Made by a program: the position numbers and the translations under genes. Below, one piece after another: positions 10,000 through 19,771 of a stretch of 64,000 bases of DNA. This DNA comes from Nitrososphaeraceae archaeon. Its GTDB lineage: Archaea > Thermoproteota > Nitrososphaeria > Nitrososphaerales > Nitrososphaeraceae. Positions within the stretch are counted from its first letter, which is position 1. Each line of letters opens with the position of its first letter. The notes under the pieces were generated by a model. That model searched no databases, had not been told where the DNA came from, and worked only from the letters and a program-made list of their open reading frames with translations. The stretch spans positions 186,001 to 250,000 of the forward strand of contig JALDRC010000005.1 of NCBI GenBank assembly GCA_031316115.1, in the 5' to 3' direction.

Positions 10000-10854
10000 T
10001 TATCTTACGATTTCTAAGTAATCCGGTGTTGCTTCAAGCTGCATTGTAAGTGTGTCGATACAATCACAGGAACTTGCTGTTACGTCAGCGTTTTCCGTTT
10101 CCATTGCAGATAATGGAATATTTGCTTCGGTTGTGTCAGCGGTTGTTGTTACATCAGCATTTTCAGAAGTTTCCATTGCAGAAGATGGAAGGCTAGTTTC
10201 TGCATTGGTTGGATAATGGTTGTTCTTATTATCTAAATCGTAATTTTCATTGGTGCATATGAATATTATCTTGGTATCTGGTCCTACATAGAATTCATAA
10301 ATACCATCATTATATTGATCATATCCAGTGATTTCATTTTCCCCATTGATTTGATTTTTCAATTTATTTTCCAAGTTATTGAGAATCGGATTGTTAGAAT
10401 GCAACCTTTCAGCTGTTGTAAGATCCTTTAATTCATCTGCATTTACATTAACATTCTTGCATTCGATAATTTTTATATTTTTAACCTTTTTCTTGTCTTT
10501 GTTTTTATAAATTACTTTGTCGTCAGATTTGTATTTGTGCTCGTCATATTTTTCAGAAATATACCCATCCTTCTGATATCCATCAGAGTATGGATCTTTT
10601 TCTGCAGCATAGTCTTCCATTTGATATCCACTATAGTATTGATCTGATGGGTATTGATAATCAGAATCATATTTGAAAGAGTCATAATCTTTTTTTGCAT
10701 ATCCTTTATCTCTATCTCTATCTTTCTCCTTGTGTTTCTTATCTTTTTTATCAGAGGATGCTTCCACATCAATGAATGAAACCATAGATGTGACGACAAC
10801 CCCAGACAATAAAATCAAAGATAACAATACAGCTGTAAAGACGGGTTTTCGCAT
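10000..10854 (-). CDS. Secreted low-complexity Lys/Asp/Tyr-rich protein with C-terminal repeat
   Basis: 284 residues. A clear signal peptide (basic start, hydrophobic core, cleavage near residue 33) is followed by a Lys/Asp-rich run, a Tyr-rich stretch with repeated Y-S-D-x-YQ-like units (about 55-105), and a more ordered middle domain from about 125 to 210 containing IKIIECKNVNVN and IIFICTNEN. The tail has two copies of a SAMET-x-ENADVT motif separated by Thr/Ala-rich linker, then CDC. It resembles surface or extracellular proteins of soil Nitrososphaerota in composition, but I cannot name a family. The two cysteines of the middle domain may pair. A cell-surface or matrix role is inference. 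Confidence 0.72.
   Translation of the reverse strand: MRKPVFTAVLLSLILLSGVVVTSMVSFIDVEASSDKKDKKHKEKDRDRDKGYAKKDYDSFKYDSDYQYPSDQYYSGYQMEDYAAEKDPYSDGYQKDGYISEKYDEHKYKSDDKVIYKNKDKKKVKNIKIIECKNVNVNADELKDLTTAERLHSNNPILNNLENKLKNQINGENEITGYDQYNDGIYEFYVGPDTKIIFICTNENYDLDNKNNHYPTNAETSLPSSAMETSENADVTTTADTTEANIPLSAMETENADVTASSCDCIDTLTMQLEATPDYLEIVR
10078..10195 (-). repeat. Internal duplication encoding two SAMET-x-ENADVT units
   Basis: Two near-identical segments in the 3' part of the secreted low-complexity gene, at about 10078-10121 and 10148-10195, encode the same ten- to twelve-residue motif. This is a recent local duplication of surface-protein repeat type. Confidence 0.65.
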
Positions 10855-12180
10855 ATTGGATATATATTCAATTCACTTATTTAGAATGCTAAAAATTATA
10901 ATATTCTATTGATCTACTGGTTATCTTTAGTTTATTCTTATCAATTATTCTAATAAGCTCAATATAATTAATTATTGTTCTATTTCATCATTCCTAAAAA
11001 AGTATATTAATAATTTACTTAATTTGATATATATAAATAAAATTTATTCTATCTTAATTACCTTATTAAGTTGAGAAAAATTTAGATCATTGAAAAAAGT
11101 AACCAAATTCAGAGTGGAACAAAGTATAACAATAAAGGATATTCGCTACTCTATTCCTCACATAATAACCATCCAGAATTTCAGGAAAGTCTTGATAACT
11201 GTTTTACGATTTATTGAAAATATATGCTAAAACTAAAGCTCATTTTAGATAGGAAAATTAAAAAGAACAAGATATCAGTAATTATTTCACAAACCTAGTT
11301 ACTATTTGAACAGTTTATTAATCATTTTTTTTCTATTTAAATTCATTTAAGTTAAAAAAATATAGAATAAAAATGATTTAACAATTACAGAATTTCTACA
11401 TTCAATTAACATAGATAGGTTTATTTTTGTTAGAAATCATCAAAGAAAATAAATATTGGTATATAGCGATTAGTAAATTTTTCATGTTTGTTAATTTTAT
11501 GCTACCATTATCAGAGCTAAAGATACTTTTCTCCTGATTCAGATTGCTGAGAATAGAGTAAAATTATTGTTATTATTGTAGGATTTAATAGTAAGACTCC
11601 ATGAAGTATATCCCAGCAATTTGAGAAGCTATTCTAATAAAACAATAGATATATCAATCATCAGTTAAATTTTTCATTAAAATTTACTAAATTCTGGTAA
11701 AATAATTTATAATAATCCCCTATAATAGAATATCCTCTCTACCTCAAAATCATCAATTCTGGAATTAAAAGCTTCACTATAGCATAAAATAGCTATAACA
11801 ATTATTCCAACTTTACATGAACCTAACTGATTAGTCTACTAAAGTTGTAACACTTTCTATCTTAATATCTTTCATTGAACCATATTTTTAGGTGCTATTG
11901 CCTTTGTCTTCAAAACTGTCAAGATTATACTCTTCGAAAAACTTTCCGTTCAGATAACAAGCCGATTTTCATTAGGTGTATATTTAACTTAATCTCATCC
12001 TTCAAATAATATATAATCTAATCTTGGTTATAGATCTGCTAATATGAACCAAATAAATTTAATATCATTAGCATAAAACAATGGAAAAGCTTTTCATGAT
12101 TTTTTCATTAATTTCTAAAAAAGATCCTAAGATAGAATAACAACTACTTAAATATTCTAGAGTTCTAACATCTACTAATC
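10855..12180. other. Long gene-free stretch, possibly decayed DNA
   Basis: About 1.3 kb with stops in all frames. A 42-codon frame from a TTG at 11090 is the only plausible small ORF and resembles nothing I know. The less AT-biased patches at about 11500-11620 and 11880-11960 look like decayed coding sequence, but I could not identify a parent gene. The promoter of the next gene lies at the right end. Confidence 0.4.
12147..12156 (+). promoter_or_regulatory. TATA-like box before the 76-residue gene
   Basis: A CTTAAATATT element centred about 30 nt before the TTG at 12181, which suggests a leaderless or near-leaderless transcript. Confidence 0.35.
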
Positions 12181-12411
12181 TTGATTAATAATTCTATAAA
12201 AAAAGAAAAAGATCTCCACAGTGGTAATATTGCAAAGGAAGAAGAAGAATTAGACAAGCTCGAAGAATTAAATATTAAAATTGATGTGTTAGTAGAATTA
12301 TTATCGGAGAAAGGAATTATAAATAAAAAAATGTATGTCAACAATCTAATGATGTATTTGCATCAATCATCTAAAGCAAAATCCTTCGAGAACTTTGATC
12401 AAGAAATATAA
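12181..12411 (+). CDS. Small charged coiled-coil protein, unknown
   Basis: 76 residues from a TTG start. Glu/Lys-rich with heptad-like leucines (EEELDKLEELNIKIDVLVELLSEKG), so probably a short coiled coil or helical hairpin, followed by a Met/Leu-rich helix (KMYVNNLMMYL). No signal peptide or metal motif. Not recognised. It stands alone between two long empty stretches, and the promoter geometry supports a real gene. Confidence 0.5.
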   Translation: MINNSIKKEKDLHSGNIAKEEEELDKLEELNIKIDVLVELLSEKGIINKKMYVNNLMMYLHQSSKAKSFENFDQEI

Positions 12412-13024
12412 ATAAACAGCCGATGCAATTTTTAGTTTGTTGTATTATAGTTTTTTACAACAATTAATTAATATTATATGTCTAGTAATTGAAGATAATA
12501 TCCAGCTTTTCTAATCTAAAATAATCGATATTATTTGGCATAATATCTTTATACAAAGAAACAAATAATTACTTTCAGTTATATACAAGAAATAGATTAC
12601 ATTCGTCTTTTTGTCTACAGGGATAGTAATCATAAAACATTATGTTCTATCTTTTAGGTACTACTTAACCTTTTCCAACATACTTTTCTGCAATAGTAAA
12701 TGCATATAATATTTCAATAACTACATTACATGTTTTATAATAATATCATCATATAGCTGTGATAATATAATATACTCTACAGATAATATGATTTTGCTTT
12801 AAATAGATATTATGCTTTTATCTATTATAGAAATTCTCTATTATGATATAGATATTGAGGATCAACAATAACGTTACTGGATTATAGTAACTATCTAACC
12901 TTATATTATATAACAAAACATTTAGTATTTTCTAATGAGTATAAATTTGATATATAACAACTAAAATTATAAACAGTTTTTTTGTAAAATGATAAATAAG
13001 ACCGTTATTTGTCAGTAATTATAG
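12412..13024. other. Intergenic stretch with the malic enzyme promoter
   Basis: No gene. A GATAAATAAG element at 12991-13000 lies about 30 nt before the TTG start of the malic enzyme and is the best TATA candidate. Confidence 0.4.
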
Positions 13025-14215
13025 TTGAATCTAAAGGATGATTCTTTAAATCTTCACCGGATGCTTAGGGGTAAAATAGAAATTCAGAACAGAGTTCCTG
13101 CTGAAGGTATATTTGAAAAAGAAGATGGTCTTATAAATTTGATATATACTCCTGGTGTCGCATATGTGGCAAAAGAAATAAGTAGAGATAAGAAATTGGC
13201 ATATGAATATACCTCAAAATGGAATAATGTAGCTATAATATGTGATGGTACAAGAGTATTGGGTCTGGGAAATATAGGACCAGAGGGGGCACTCCCGGTT
13301 ATGGAGGGAAAATCTGTTTTAATGAAGTTACTAGGAGGAATAAATGCTATACCGCTATGTATTGCCACACAAGATAAAGAGGAAATTATAAAATTTGTTA
13401 AATATATTGAACCTATGTTTGGTGCAATTAATATAGAAGATATTGAATCTCCAAAAGTTTTAGATATTGTTGAAAGATTAAAAAAGGAAATTTCCTTACC
13501 TGTTTTTCACGATGATCAACATGGAACAGCTATTATTACTCTATCTGCATTACTTAATGCCTTAACTCTTTTGGATAAAAAATTGACTAATACACATGTT
13601 GTAATTTTGGGTGCCGGTTCTGCGGGTTATGGAATTACTAAAATTCTTTTCAAGGCAGGATGTAAAAATATGATTGTTATAGATAGTCAAGGTTCGATAT
13701 ATAAAGGGAGAGAAGATCTCGCTACAAATCCATATAAAAGAGACATAGCATTCCAAACTAATCCTAATGAAATTCGTCAGGATTTGGTAAGTGCATTAAA
13801 AGAAGCAGATGTTTTCATAGGAGTTTCTGGCCAAAGCAATATCGTAACAAGTGAAATGGTTAGATCAATGAATCAAAATCCAATTATTTTTGCATTAAGT
13901 AATCCAGATCCTGAAATATTACCGCATGAGGCAAAAAAAGGAGGTGCTAGAATAATAGCTACAGGAAGAACAGATTTTGCCAATCAAATTAATAATGCTA
14001 CTATATTTCCCTCCTTAATTAGATCATTATTGGATCTTCAAATAAAGGTTCTAAGCGAGGAACTTCTAGTTACAGTTGCAAAAGCTATTGCTGGCTTGGT
14101 GGATAAAAAACATCTTAAAGATGACTATATAATTCCACAAATTAATGATCAACGAATACTACCTATTGTAACTCAAACTATAAAAAAGATGTTAAAATCT
14201 CATTTAGTTACATAA
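13025..14215 (+). CDS. Malic enzyme (NAD(P)-dependent, decarboxylating)
   Basis: 396 residues from a TTG start; the short bacterial/archaeal form. The enzyme oxidatively decarboxylates malate to pyruvate, linking the citric acid cycle to pyruvate and reducing power. N-terminal domain: LIYTPGVA with the catalytic Tyr, and VMEGKSVLMK with the catalytic Lys. Metal-binding region: NIEDIESPK and PVFHDDQHGTA. NAD-binding domain: GAGSAGYGI, then NPDPEI further on. All core motifs are intact. There is no C-terminal phosphotransacetylase-like domain. Coenzyme preference cannot be decided from sequence alone. Monocistronic. Confidence 0.93.
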   Translation: MNLKDDSLNLHRMLRGKIEIQNRVPAEGIFEKEDGLINLIYTPGVAYVAKEISRDKKLAYEYTSKWNNVAIICDGTRVLGLGNIGPEGALPVMEGKSVLMKLLGGINAIPLCIATQDKEEIIKFVKYIEPMFGAINIEDIESPKVLDIVERLKKEISLPVFHDDQHGTAIITLSALLNALTLLDKKLTNTHVVILGAGSAGYGITKILFKAGCKNMIVIDSQGSIYKGREDLATNPYKRDIAFQTNPNEIRQDLVSALKEADVFIGVSGQSNIVTSEMVRSMNQNPIIFALSNPDPEILPHEAKKGGARIIATGRTDFANQINNATIFPSLIRSLLDLQIKVLSEELLVTVAKAIAGLVDKKHLKDDYIIPQINDQRILPIVTQTIKKMLKSHLVT

Positions 14216-14424
14216 GATATTTACTTTTAAAAGCGGTTAATACGACTACTTATCACATAATAAGAAGACTATTGAATTCATTTTAAAATATGAAAGATAT
14301 AATTTGATTATATGGTAAATTCAAACATCCAAAAATAGACTATTATGTTTTGTACTTTTCGATCAATCGAATTTAGATTTAATTCGATTATCTTCTATAA
14401 AAAATAAAAGATTAGTTCTAATAT

Positions 14425-14979
14425 CTACTTATATTCGTCTTTAATTTCTTTTCCATACTTATTGCGTAGTTTATCTAATTTTGGAGCAATAACAAAATTA
14501 CAATAGGGAACATCCATATTCTTGTTGTAGTAATCTTTGTGATAATTTTCTGCTACATAAAATTGTTTAAAAGGTACAATTTCTGTCACAACAGGATCTT
14601 TGTAAATATTTTTATTCTCGATATCCCTTTTGGATTTTTCTGCAACCTCTCTTTGAATTTCATTATGATAAAATATTGCTGAACGATATTGAGTACCAAC
14701 ATCGTTACCTTGTCTATTAAGTGTGGTAGGATCATGTGTATTCCAGAATATATCCAGTATTTTCTCAAAAGACGTCACCTCAGGATCAAATTCGATCTGA
14801 ACTGCTTCTGCGTGACCTGATTTGCCTGTGCATACTTCTTCATAAGAAGGATTTCCTAAAATTCCACCGGTATATCCTGGGGTAAGAGATTTGACACCTT
14901 TAATTTGTTTGAAAATTGCTTCAGTACACCAAAAACAACCATTGGCTAGTGTTGCTAATTCAATTTCATTGTTATTCAT
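14425..14979 (-). CDS. msrA: Peptide methionine-S-sulfoxide reductase MsrA
   Basis: 184 residues. Reduces the S-epimer of methionine sulfoxide in proteins. The catalytic motif GCFWC is at residues 14-18 (nucleophile Cys15), and the later GHAEAVQIEFDP, HDPTTLNRQGNDVGTQYRS and NYHKDYY segments complete the family signature. It is translated after MsrB: the MsrB stop overlaps this start as ATGA, a sign of translational coupling. Reducing partners are not encoded nearby. Part of an oxidative-stress repair pair. Confidence 0.95.
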   Translation of the reverse strand: MNNNEIELATLANGCFWCTEAIFKQIKGVKSLTPGYTGGILGNPSYEEVCTGKSGHAEAVQIEFDPEVTSFEKILDIFWNTHDPTTLNRQGNDVGTQYRSAIFYHNEIQREVAEKSKRDIENKNIYKDPVVTEIVPFKQFYVAENYHKDYYNKNMDVPYCNFVIAPKLDKLRNKYGKEIKDEYK

Positions 14980-15359
14980 TTACGTTTTGGCAACTCCTTC
15001 TCTTTGGGAATAAACCTTATGGATAATGAATTAACACATTCTCTCCTGTTTTTTTTAGTCAAGTTCTCTCCTAGAAATTCATGTCCTAAATGCCCATCAC
15101 AGTTAGAACATTGTATTTCTATTCTTATGCCATCTGGATCTGGCAAATGTTTTATTGAATTGGGTATATATTCATCAAAACTTGGCCAACCACAACCGGA
15201 ACTGAACTTACTTTTTGATGAAAAAAGAGGAGCATTACACCTTCTACAGATGTATATTCCTTCTTCGTAAAAATTGTCATATTCCCCAATGAAGGGAGGT
15301 TCTGTTGCTTTATATACAATAACTTGTTCTTCTTCAGGATTTAGTTTATTGTACTCCAT
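14976..15359 (-). CDS. msrB: Peptide methionine-R-sulfoxide reductase MsrB
   Basis: About 127 residues from the ATG at 15359. The open frame runs 29 codons further upstream (to 15446), but that part is unlike the family, whose members begin at the MEYNKLNPEEE region. Reduces R-methionine sulfoxide. The zinc site is CRRC near residues 38-41 and CSNC near 84-87; the SGCGWPSF and DGHLGHEF motifs and the catalytic Cys in RRECVNS are all present. First gene of the msrB-msrA operon with a 4-nt ATGA overlap. The pair handles both sulfoxide epimers. Confidence 0.93.
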   Translation of the reverse strand: MEYNKLNPEEEQVIVYKATEPPFIGEYDNFYEEGIYICRRCNAPLFSSKSKFSSGCGWPSFDEYIPNSIKHLPDPDGIRIEIQCSNCDGHLGHEFLGENLTKKNRRECVNSLSIRFIPKEKELPKRK

Positions 15360-15549
15360 AAGTATGACTTGCATGAAGAGATTTTTGAACGTTCGGATTA
15401 CATATTGATACTGTTGTATGTAAATTATGAGACTATAGACAGTCATAAGTAATTAATATTAGTATTGTCATACAATTAGTTCAATTATCTATAAAGAAAC
15501 AAGGTTTTATCATTGTATATTACAAATTTATTAAATTAGTTCAATAGAA

Positions 15550-16130
15550 GGCTCTTAAAATAAGCAGCAAAAGCTATAGCTAAGAATGTTCTAAATATGA
15601 TATGAATAAAATAAAATTTGAAAGTAATAAAACCTCTTCTTTTATTGTACTGTATTCTATTTATCTATACTTTCCTGGTAAGTCTACGAAATGCATCCAA
15701 AGCACTGATTATATTTAAAGATGAGAAAAGAAGTATGCCTCTGTCTGGAATTAGATACAATGATTGAAATCCTGTCAGATCTGTAAAAGAAAAAGAGTAA
15801 CTATCTTTATTATAGATGAAACCATTGTTCAGATAGGAAAGCAACATTTTTGCTTATGATTTTGCGTAGAACCAGTTCACAGTTCTGTGCTTGGAATCTA
15901 TATTTCTGAACAGAAACATCCTTGTTGGTGAGAAATTTATCGGATCCCTGGTTCAAAAATATGGAAAACATACAGTTTACACTGATGGTGGTAGGTGATA
16001 TGATGAGGCAGGTAACATAATTGGATTAAAAAACTATTTGCATCCAGCATATCAGAAGAGTTTGATGGCAAGAGTCAACCAATATTTGAAAGGTAGAACA
16101 TAATGTTTTGATGATTACTATTATTATCTT
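15550..16130 (+). pseudogene. Decayed copy of the IS6-like element and its transposase
   Basis: This stretch aligns nearly base for base with the intact element at 24224-24931, from a degraded left end (GGCTCTTAAAATAAG) through the transposase N-terminus, the IIDET-type first catalytic block, the [13 protein letters not shown]-type block, the YTDGG block and the RVNQYLKGR block. Frameshifts and stops break it repeatedly, for example TGA straight after the TDGGR block. The right end is no longer recognisable. The minus-strand frame 15665-15847 is its antisense shadow. It separates the msr operon from moaD and is an old, immobile copy. Confidence 0.85.
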
Positions 16131-16420
16131 CAATTACTAGAGATACCCTAGCTATAATAAGATCAATAAACTAAAGAGATTCATGGTAAAGAGTAAAACT
16201 TGTATTCTGATTTTATTAACTAATAGTACATTATCTATATCATATACAGCAAATATTTAGGGAAATTTTACTACTTGCATATTTGCAAATAAATTAAATT
16301 TATGGTACTAAGTGGGAAAATCTCATGTAATTGTAAATCAATTGCATATACTCTCTTTTAATAAAATTGAAATGATTTTTGGAAAAACTGAAATAATATT
16401 TATCATATAAGGAAATCAAA
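16131..16420. other. Intergenic stretch with the moaD promoter
   Basis: No gene. An AATAATATTTATCATA element at about 16391-16406 lies some 25 nt before the moaD ATG, consistent with a leaderless mRNA. Confidence 0.4.
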
Positions 16421-16684
16421 ATGACTAAGGAGATCCCTAGTATAAACATAAAATTGTTTGGTATTTTAAGAGAGAGAATGAAAAGTAACAATTTAGCTAT
16501 TCCTCTAAAAGATAATTCAATTTTATTGAAAGATCTCAAAAAATATCTTATAGAGTTATATCCTGAGTTGAATGGTTATGACGTAGACTTTGTATTCGCT
16601 GTTAATAGGGCAATAGCAAATGAAGATATTACTATATCCCCCCGCGATGAAATTGCATTAATTCCTCCAATAAGTGGAGGATAA
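16421..16684 (+). CDS. moaD: MoaD, small subunit of molybdopterin synthase
   Basis: 87 residues with a ubiquitin-like beta-grasp fold. The protein carries the sulfur, as a C-terminal thiocarboxylate, that MoaE transfers into the molybdopterin dithiolene. The sequence shows the KLFGILRERM opening, the VNRAIANEDITISPRDEIALIPP core and the essential C-terminal Gly-Gly at the very end (PISGG). Length is typical. It converges on moeA, another molybdenum-cofactor gene, about 185 bp away. No moaE is in the window. Confidence 0.92.
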   Translation: MTKEIPSINIKLFGILRERMKSNNLAIPLKDNSILLKDLKKYLIELYPELNGYDVDFVFAVNRAIANEDITISPRDEIALIPPISGG

Positions 16685-16868
16685 ATCATAAATATTGATA
16701 AAAAACAAACAAAATAATCAATTTTGGAAAAAGTTTGATTCTAATTTAAATATGATTCTAAAAATTTTAGACATCTATAATAGGATTATATTTTGAATCT
16801 ATTATATAGACAAGAAGAAATCAAAAATACATCGTATAATTATTTTGAAGATATAGAGACAGAATCCA

Positions 16869-18158
16869 CTACAGAAAGTCTATTGGATTTTCAGATGTAA
16901 AAGAAAATCCGGGAAGTAAATTTACTTTAACATTATCTCCCTTTCTAATATTTGTGATCTTCTCAGGAATAAATATATAACCATTTGCGTTAGTCATAAC
17001 AGCTAAATTCGAAGTTTCTCCAATTATTGGTTTAGCATTTATGATATTATTTTTTGAAATTGATAAACTAACGTACAATATTTTTGCAAAATTTTGAAAT
17101 TTCTTCCTAGCCAACCAGTTGTGAGTAATTTTTGCATAGATGAAAGATTTATTATTATATGGTAATCCAATTAAAGATCTAATAATGGGTACAGCCAATG
17201 CAATGAAACCATTAATAGCTCCTTGTACAGGTCCTGGTAAGATAATAATAGGTTTGAACTTTAATACAGCAATTTTAGTGACTCTTCCCCTATCTAATCT
17301 AATTCCATCAGCAAGAATTCCTGGATTTCCCATTTGATTAATAGATTTCGCAATTAGATCCTTATCTCCAACAGAAGATCCTCCTATTGTAAGAATAATA
17401 TCACATTTTAATAATGCTTGGTTTATTTTGCTTTGTATATCATTAATATTGTCAGATGCTATTCCTAGATTAAAAGGAATCCCTCCTGAAGATTTAATTA
17501 ATGTAGAGATTATTTGACCATTTGTATTTAGATTTTTTCCATGAACTACATCTTCAATATTATCCGTTAATTCACTTCCAGTTGGAATAATTCCTACATT
17601 CGGTTTTTTAAATATATTCAATTTTTTAATACCAATTAAGTTCAACAAGGATACATCCTGAGTTCTTATTAAATGTCCTTTTTTAAAGATTCGTTGATTT
17701 TTTGCGATATTCTCTCCTGCATGTGTTATAAATGAACCTCGAGAAAATTCTGAAAAAATCTTAACTGATTGATTAGTCATATTAAATTGTACGTATTCAC
17801 TAGGAATAACTGTATCAGAATTTGTAGGTAAGAATCCTCCTGTAGGTATTTTGACACATTCTCTCCTTTTTAATGATTCTATTTTAGTATAACCTAGGTT
17901 GACATCTTTTATTACTCTTAGCGTTATTGGTTTCAAATTAGAGGCTCCTTTTATGTCTTTATGAATAACAGCAAAACCATCCATATTTGAAAAATTGTGT
18001 ATTGGAATATTGATAGAGGAAATGATATCATTATACAAAACTCTACCTAACGACTCATTCGTATTTACTTCTTCTGATCTAGGTTGAGAAAGAATATTAT
18101 TTTTCAACCTAGTAGATGCAGTTTGAATGGATGAATACGATTTTAAAGTTTTATGCAT
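16869..18158 (-). CDS. moeA: MoeA, molybdopterin molybdenumtransferase
   Basis: 429 residues; inserts molybdenum into adenylylated molybdopterin, the last common step of molybdenum cofactor synthesis. Four-domain order is visible: N-terminal helical part, PIHNFSNMDGFAV (the substrate-binding motif), the CVKIPTGGFLPTNSDTVIPSEY block, and the MoaB/MogA-like domain (about 180-320) with GIIPTGSEL, TIGGSSVGDKD and LPGPVQGA. The C-terminal beta-barrel domain IV follows. All family motifs are intact. Archaea often have two MoeA paralogues, for molybdenum and tungsten; which this is cannot be told. Confidence 0.93.
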   Translation of the reverse strand: MHKTLKSYSSIQTASTRLKNNILSQPRSEEVNTNESLGRVLYNDIISSINIPIHNFSNMDGFAVIHKDIKGASNLKPITLRVIKDVNLGYTKIESLKRRECVKIPTGGFLPTNSDTVIPSEYVQFNMTNQSVKIFSEFSRGSFITHAGENIAKNQRIFKKGHLIRTQDVSLLNLIGIKKLNIFKKPNVGIIPTGSELTDNIEDVVHGKNLNTNGQIISTLIKSSGGIPFNLGIASDNINDIQSKINQALLKCDIILTIGGSSVGDKDLIAKSINQMGNPGILADGIRLDRGRVTKIAVLKFKPIIILPGPVQGAINGFIALAVPIIRSLIGLPYNNKSFIYAKITHNWLARKKFQNFAKILYVSLSISKNNIINAKPIIGETSNLAVMTNANGYIFIPEKITNIRKGDNVKVNLLPGFSFTSENPIDFL

Positions 18159-18626
18159 AGATATCTATCAATATAAAAATAATATAATATGATTCTTTGA
18201 AATAATTTAAGTATAAGTTGTATTACTTAGAGATAAACGTAGATTTACTGTTTCAACCTATTTTAGATATTGAGTAAATTATATATTAAATCTATATTGA
18301 TACTGATTCGATAAAGTAAATTATATAGATATTTTCCTTTGCAGAGTTATCAGCTAGAAGTTATCATACATTATTCTGTCTTATCAACTTGTTTATGCAT
18401 ATTTTTATTTTAAAATATATGAAAGTTGATCTCATTATCTGGATTGATAATAATTTGATAGTCATTATTATACAATGGATTTTCTTCCTTTTTTATAATC
18501 TTTAATGGCGTTTATTATTTTATTCAATAAATGGTCCGTTTATAAAGTCTTTAATAAGCTCATTCAAATTTAATTTAGAACATTAAAAATTAAAAACGAT
18601 TAAGAATCAGATTTGTTTTCAATATA
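18159..18626. other. Divergent intergenic region between moeA and the Rieske fusion gene
   Basis: Holds promoters for both flanking genes in opposite directions. No RNA gene or clear operator seen. Confidence 0.4.
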
Positions 18627-19742
18627 TTGTTGGAATATATTGAGGTACTAGATCAAGACGACTTAAAAAATGATAACCACAAAGTCGTAAAACTTAAGGA
18701 TAGGGAAATAATTCTATATAAAACAGGTAATAACATAACCGCCATAGGCAATAAGTGTCTTCATAAGGGAGGTCCACTATCAGAAGGAAAAATTGAAAAA
18801 AAATATGATGGAATATATATTACATGTCCTTGGCATGGATGGGAATATAACTTAATTACAGGAAAGGCTCCTCCTGGTTATGATGAGCAACAGGTTGTAT
18901 TTGATACAATTTTAAAAAATGGAAAAATATGTATTTCTGATCAACCTATAAAATTCCCTTTTAAAAGCCAGCATAAGGTCAATCCCCTACAAGATTTGGT
19001 AGATCTAAAATATGAAACAACTTCTACATCTCTAAATATTCTTGGCATTTCAACAACAAATATGAATAAATTATTACCAAGAAAATCGACATCTGATTCT
19101 GCTTTGACCGAAGCATTAGATTATGCTAAAGACAAATATCAAGCAAATACTGTATTGATAAAAATTTCAGATCTTGAATTTCGGAATTGTGAAGGATATT
19201 ATAGTAGAAGTGAAATGGCATGTACATGGCCATGCTCAATCTCGGAAATGGATAGTAATGATGGAATGAATTCTATATATAGAAAGATGATCCTGTGGGC
19301 AGATATTGTCCTTGTCAGTACTCCAATTAGGTGGGGGAATGCATCATCGTTATATTATAAAATGATTGAGAGACTCAATTGTGTGCAAAATCAAATAACG
19401 TTGAATAATAAAATACTGGTAAAAAATAAAGTAGCTAGTTTCATAATAACAGGCGGACAAGATAATATTCAAAATGTCGCAGGACAAATGATGATGTTCT
19501 TTAGCGAATTAGGTTTCGCTTTACCTCCCTATTCATTTATGGGTTGGAGTAGAGGATGGACAGCTGAAGATATGGAACACAATATAAAACAATTCACAAA
19601 ATCAAGATACATAAAAAGATCTATTAGAGACTTAATTGATAATGATATAAAATTGCTTCATCAGATAAAAACTGACCCATGTATAAATATAAATTCTACA
19701 CAACCAAAAATTTCTGATGCACCTACTAAAGTCAATTATTAG
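18627..19742 (+). CDS. Fusion protein: Rieske [2Fe-2S] domain plus flavodoxin-like NAD(P)H/FMN reductase domain
   Basis: 371 residues from a TTG start. Residues 1-105 form a ferredoxin-type Rieske domain: the cluster ligands are CLHKG and CPWHGW (two Cys, two His). Residues about 120-330 are a flavodoxin-like NADPH-dependent FMN reductase domain: NILGISTTN at the first strand, SEMACTWPC-type region, ADIVLVSTPIRWGNASSLYYKMIE and the FIITGGQDN strand. The fusion would carry electrons between an NAD(P)H-reduced flavin and the iron-sulfur cluster in one chain. No hydrophobic segment, so cytoplasmic. A gene of unknown function follows after 29 bp on the same strand. Substrate or partner is unknown; the two domains themselves are confidently assigned. 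Confidence 0.88.
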   Translation: MLEYIEVLDQDDLKNDNHKVVKLKDREIILYKTGNNITAIGNKCLHKGGPLSEGKIEKKYDGIYITCPWHGWEYNLITGKAPPGYDEQQVVFDTILKNGKICISDQPIKFPFKSQHKVNPLQDLVDLKYETTSTSLNILGISTTNMNKLLPRKSTSDSALTEALDYAKDKYQANTVLIKISDLEFRNCEGYYSRSEMACTWPCSISEMDSNDGMNSIYRKMILWADIVLVSTPIRWGNASSLYYKMIERLNCVQNQITLNNKILVKNKVASFIITGGQDNIQNVAGQMMMFFSELGFALPPYSFMGWSRGWTAEDMEHNIKQFTKSRYIKRSIRDLIDNDIKLLHQIKTDPCININSTQPKISDAPTKVNY

Positions 19743-19771
19743 AACTGATTTTAAGGTAGATTAATAAGAAT

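Noticed and set aside
15665-15847. Minus-strand 60-codon frame
   Set aside because: Antisense of the decayed IS copy.
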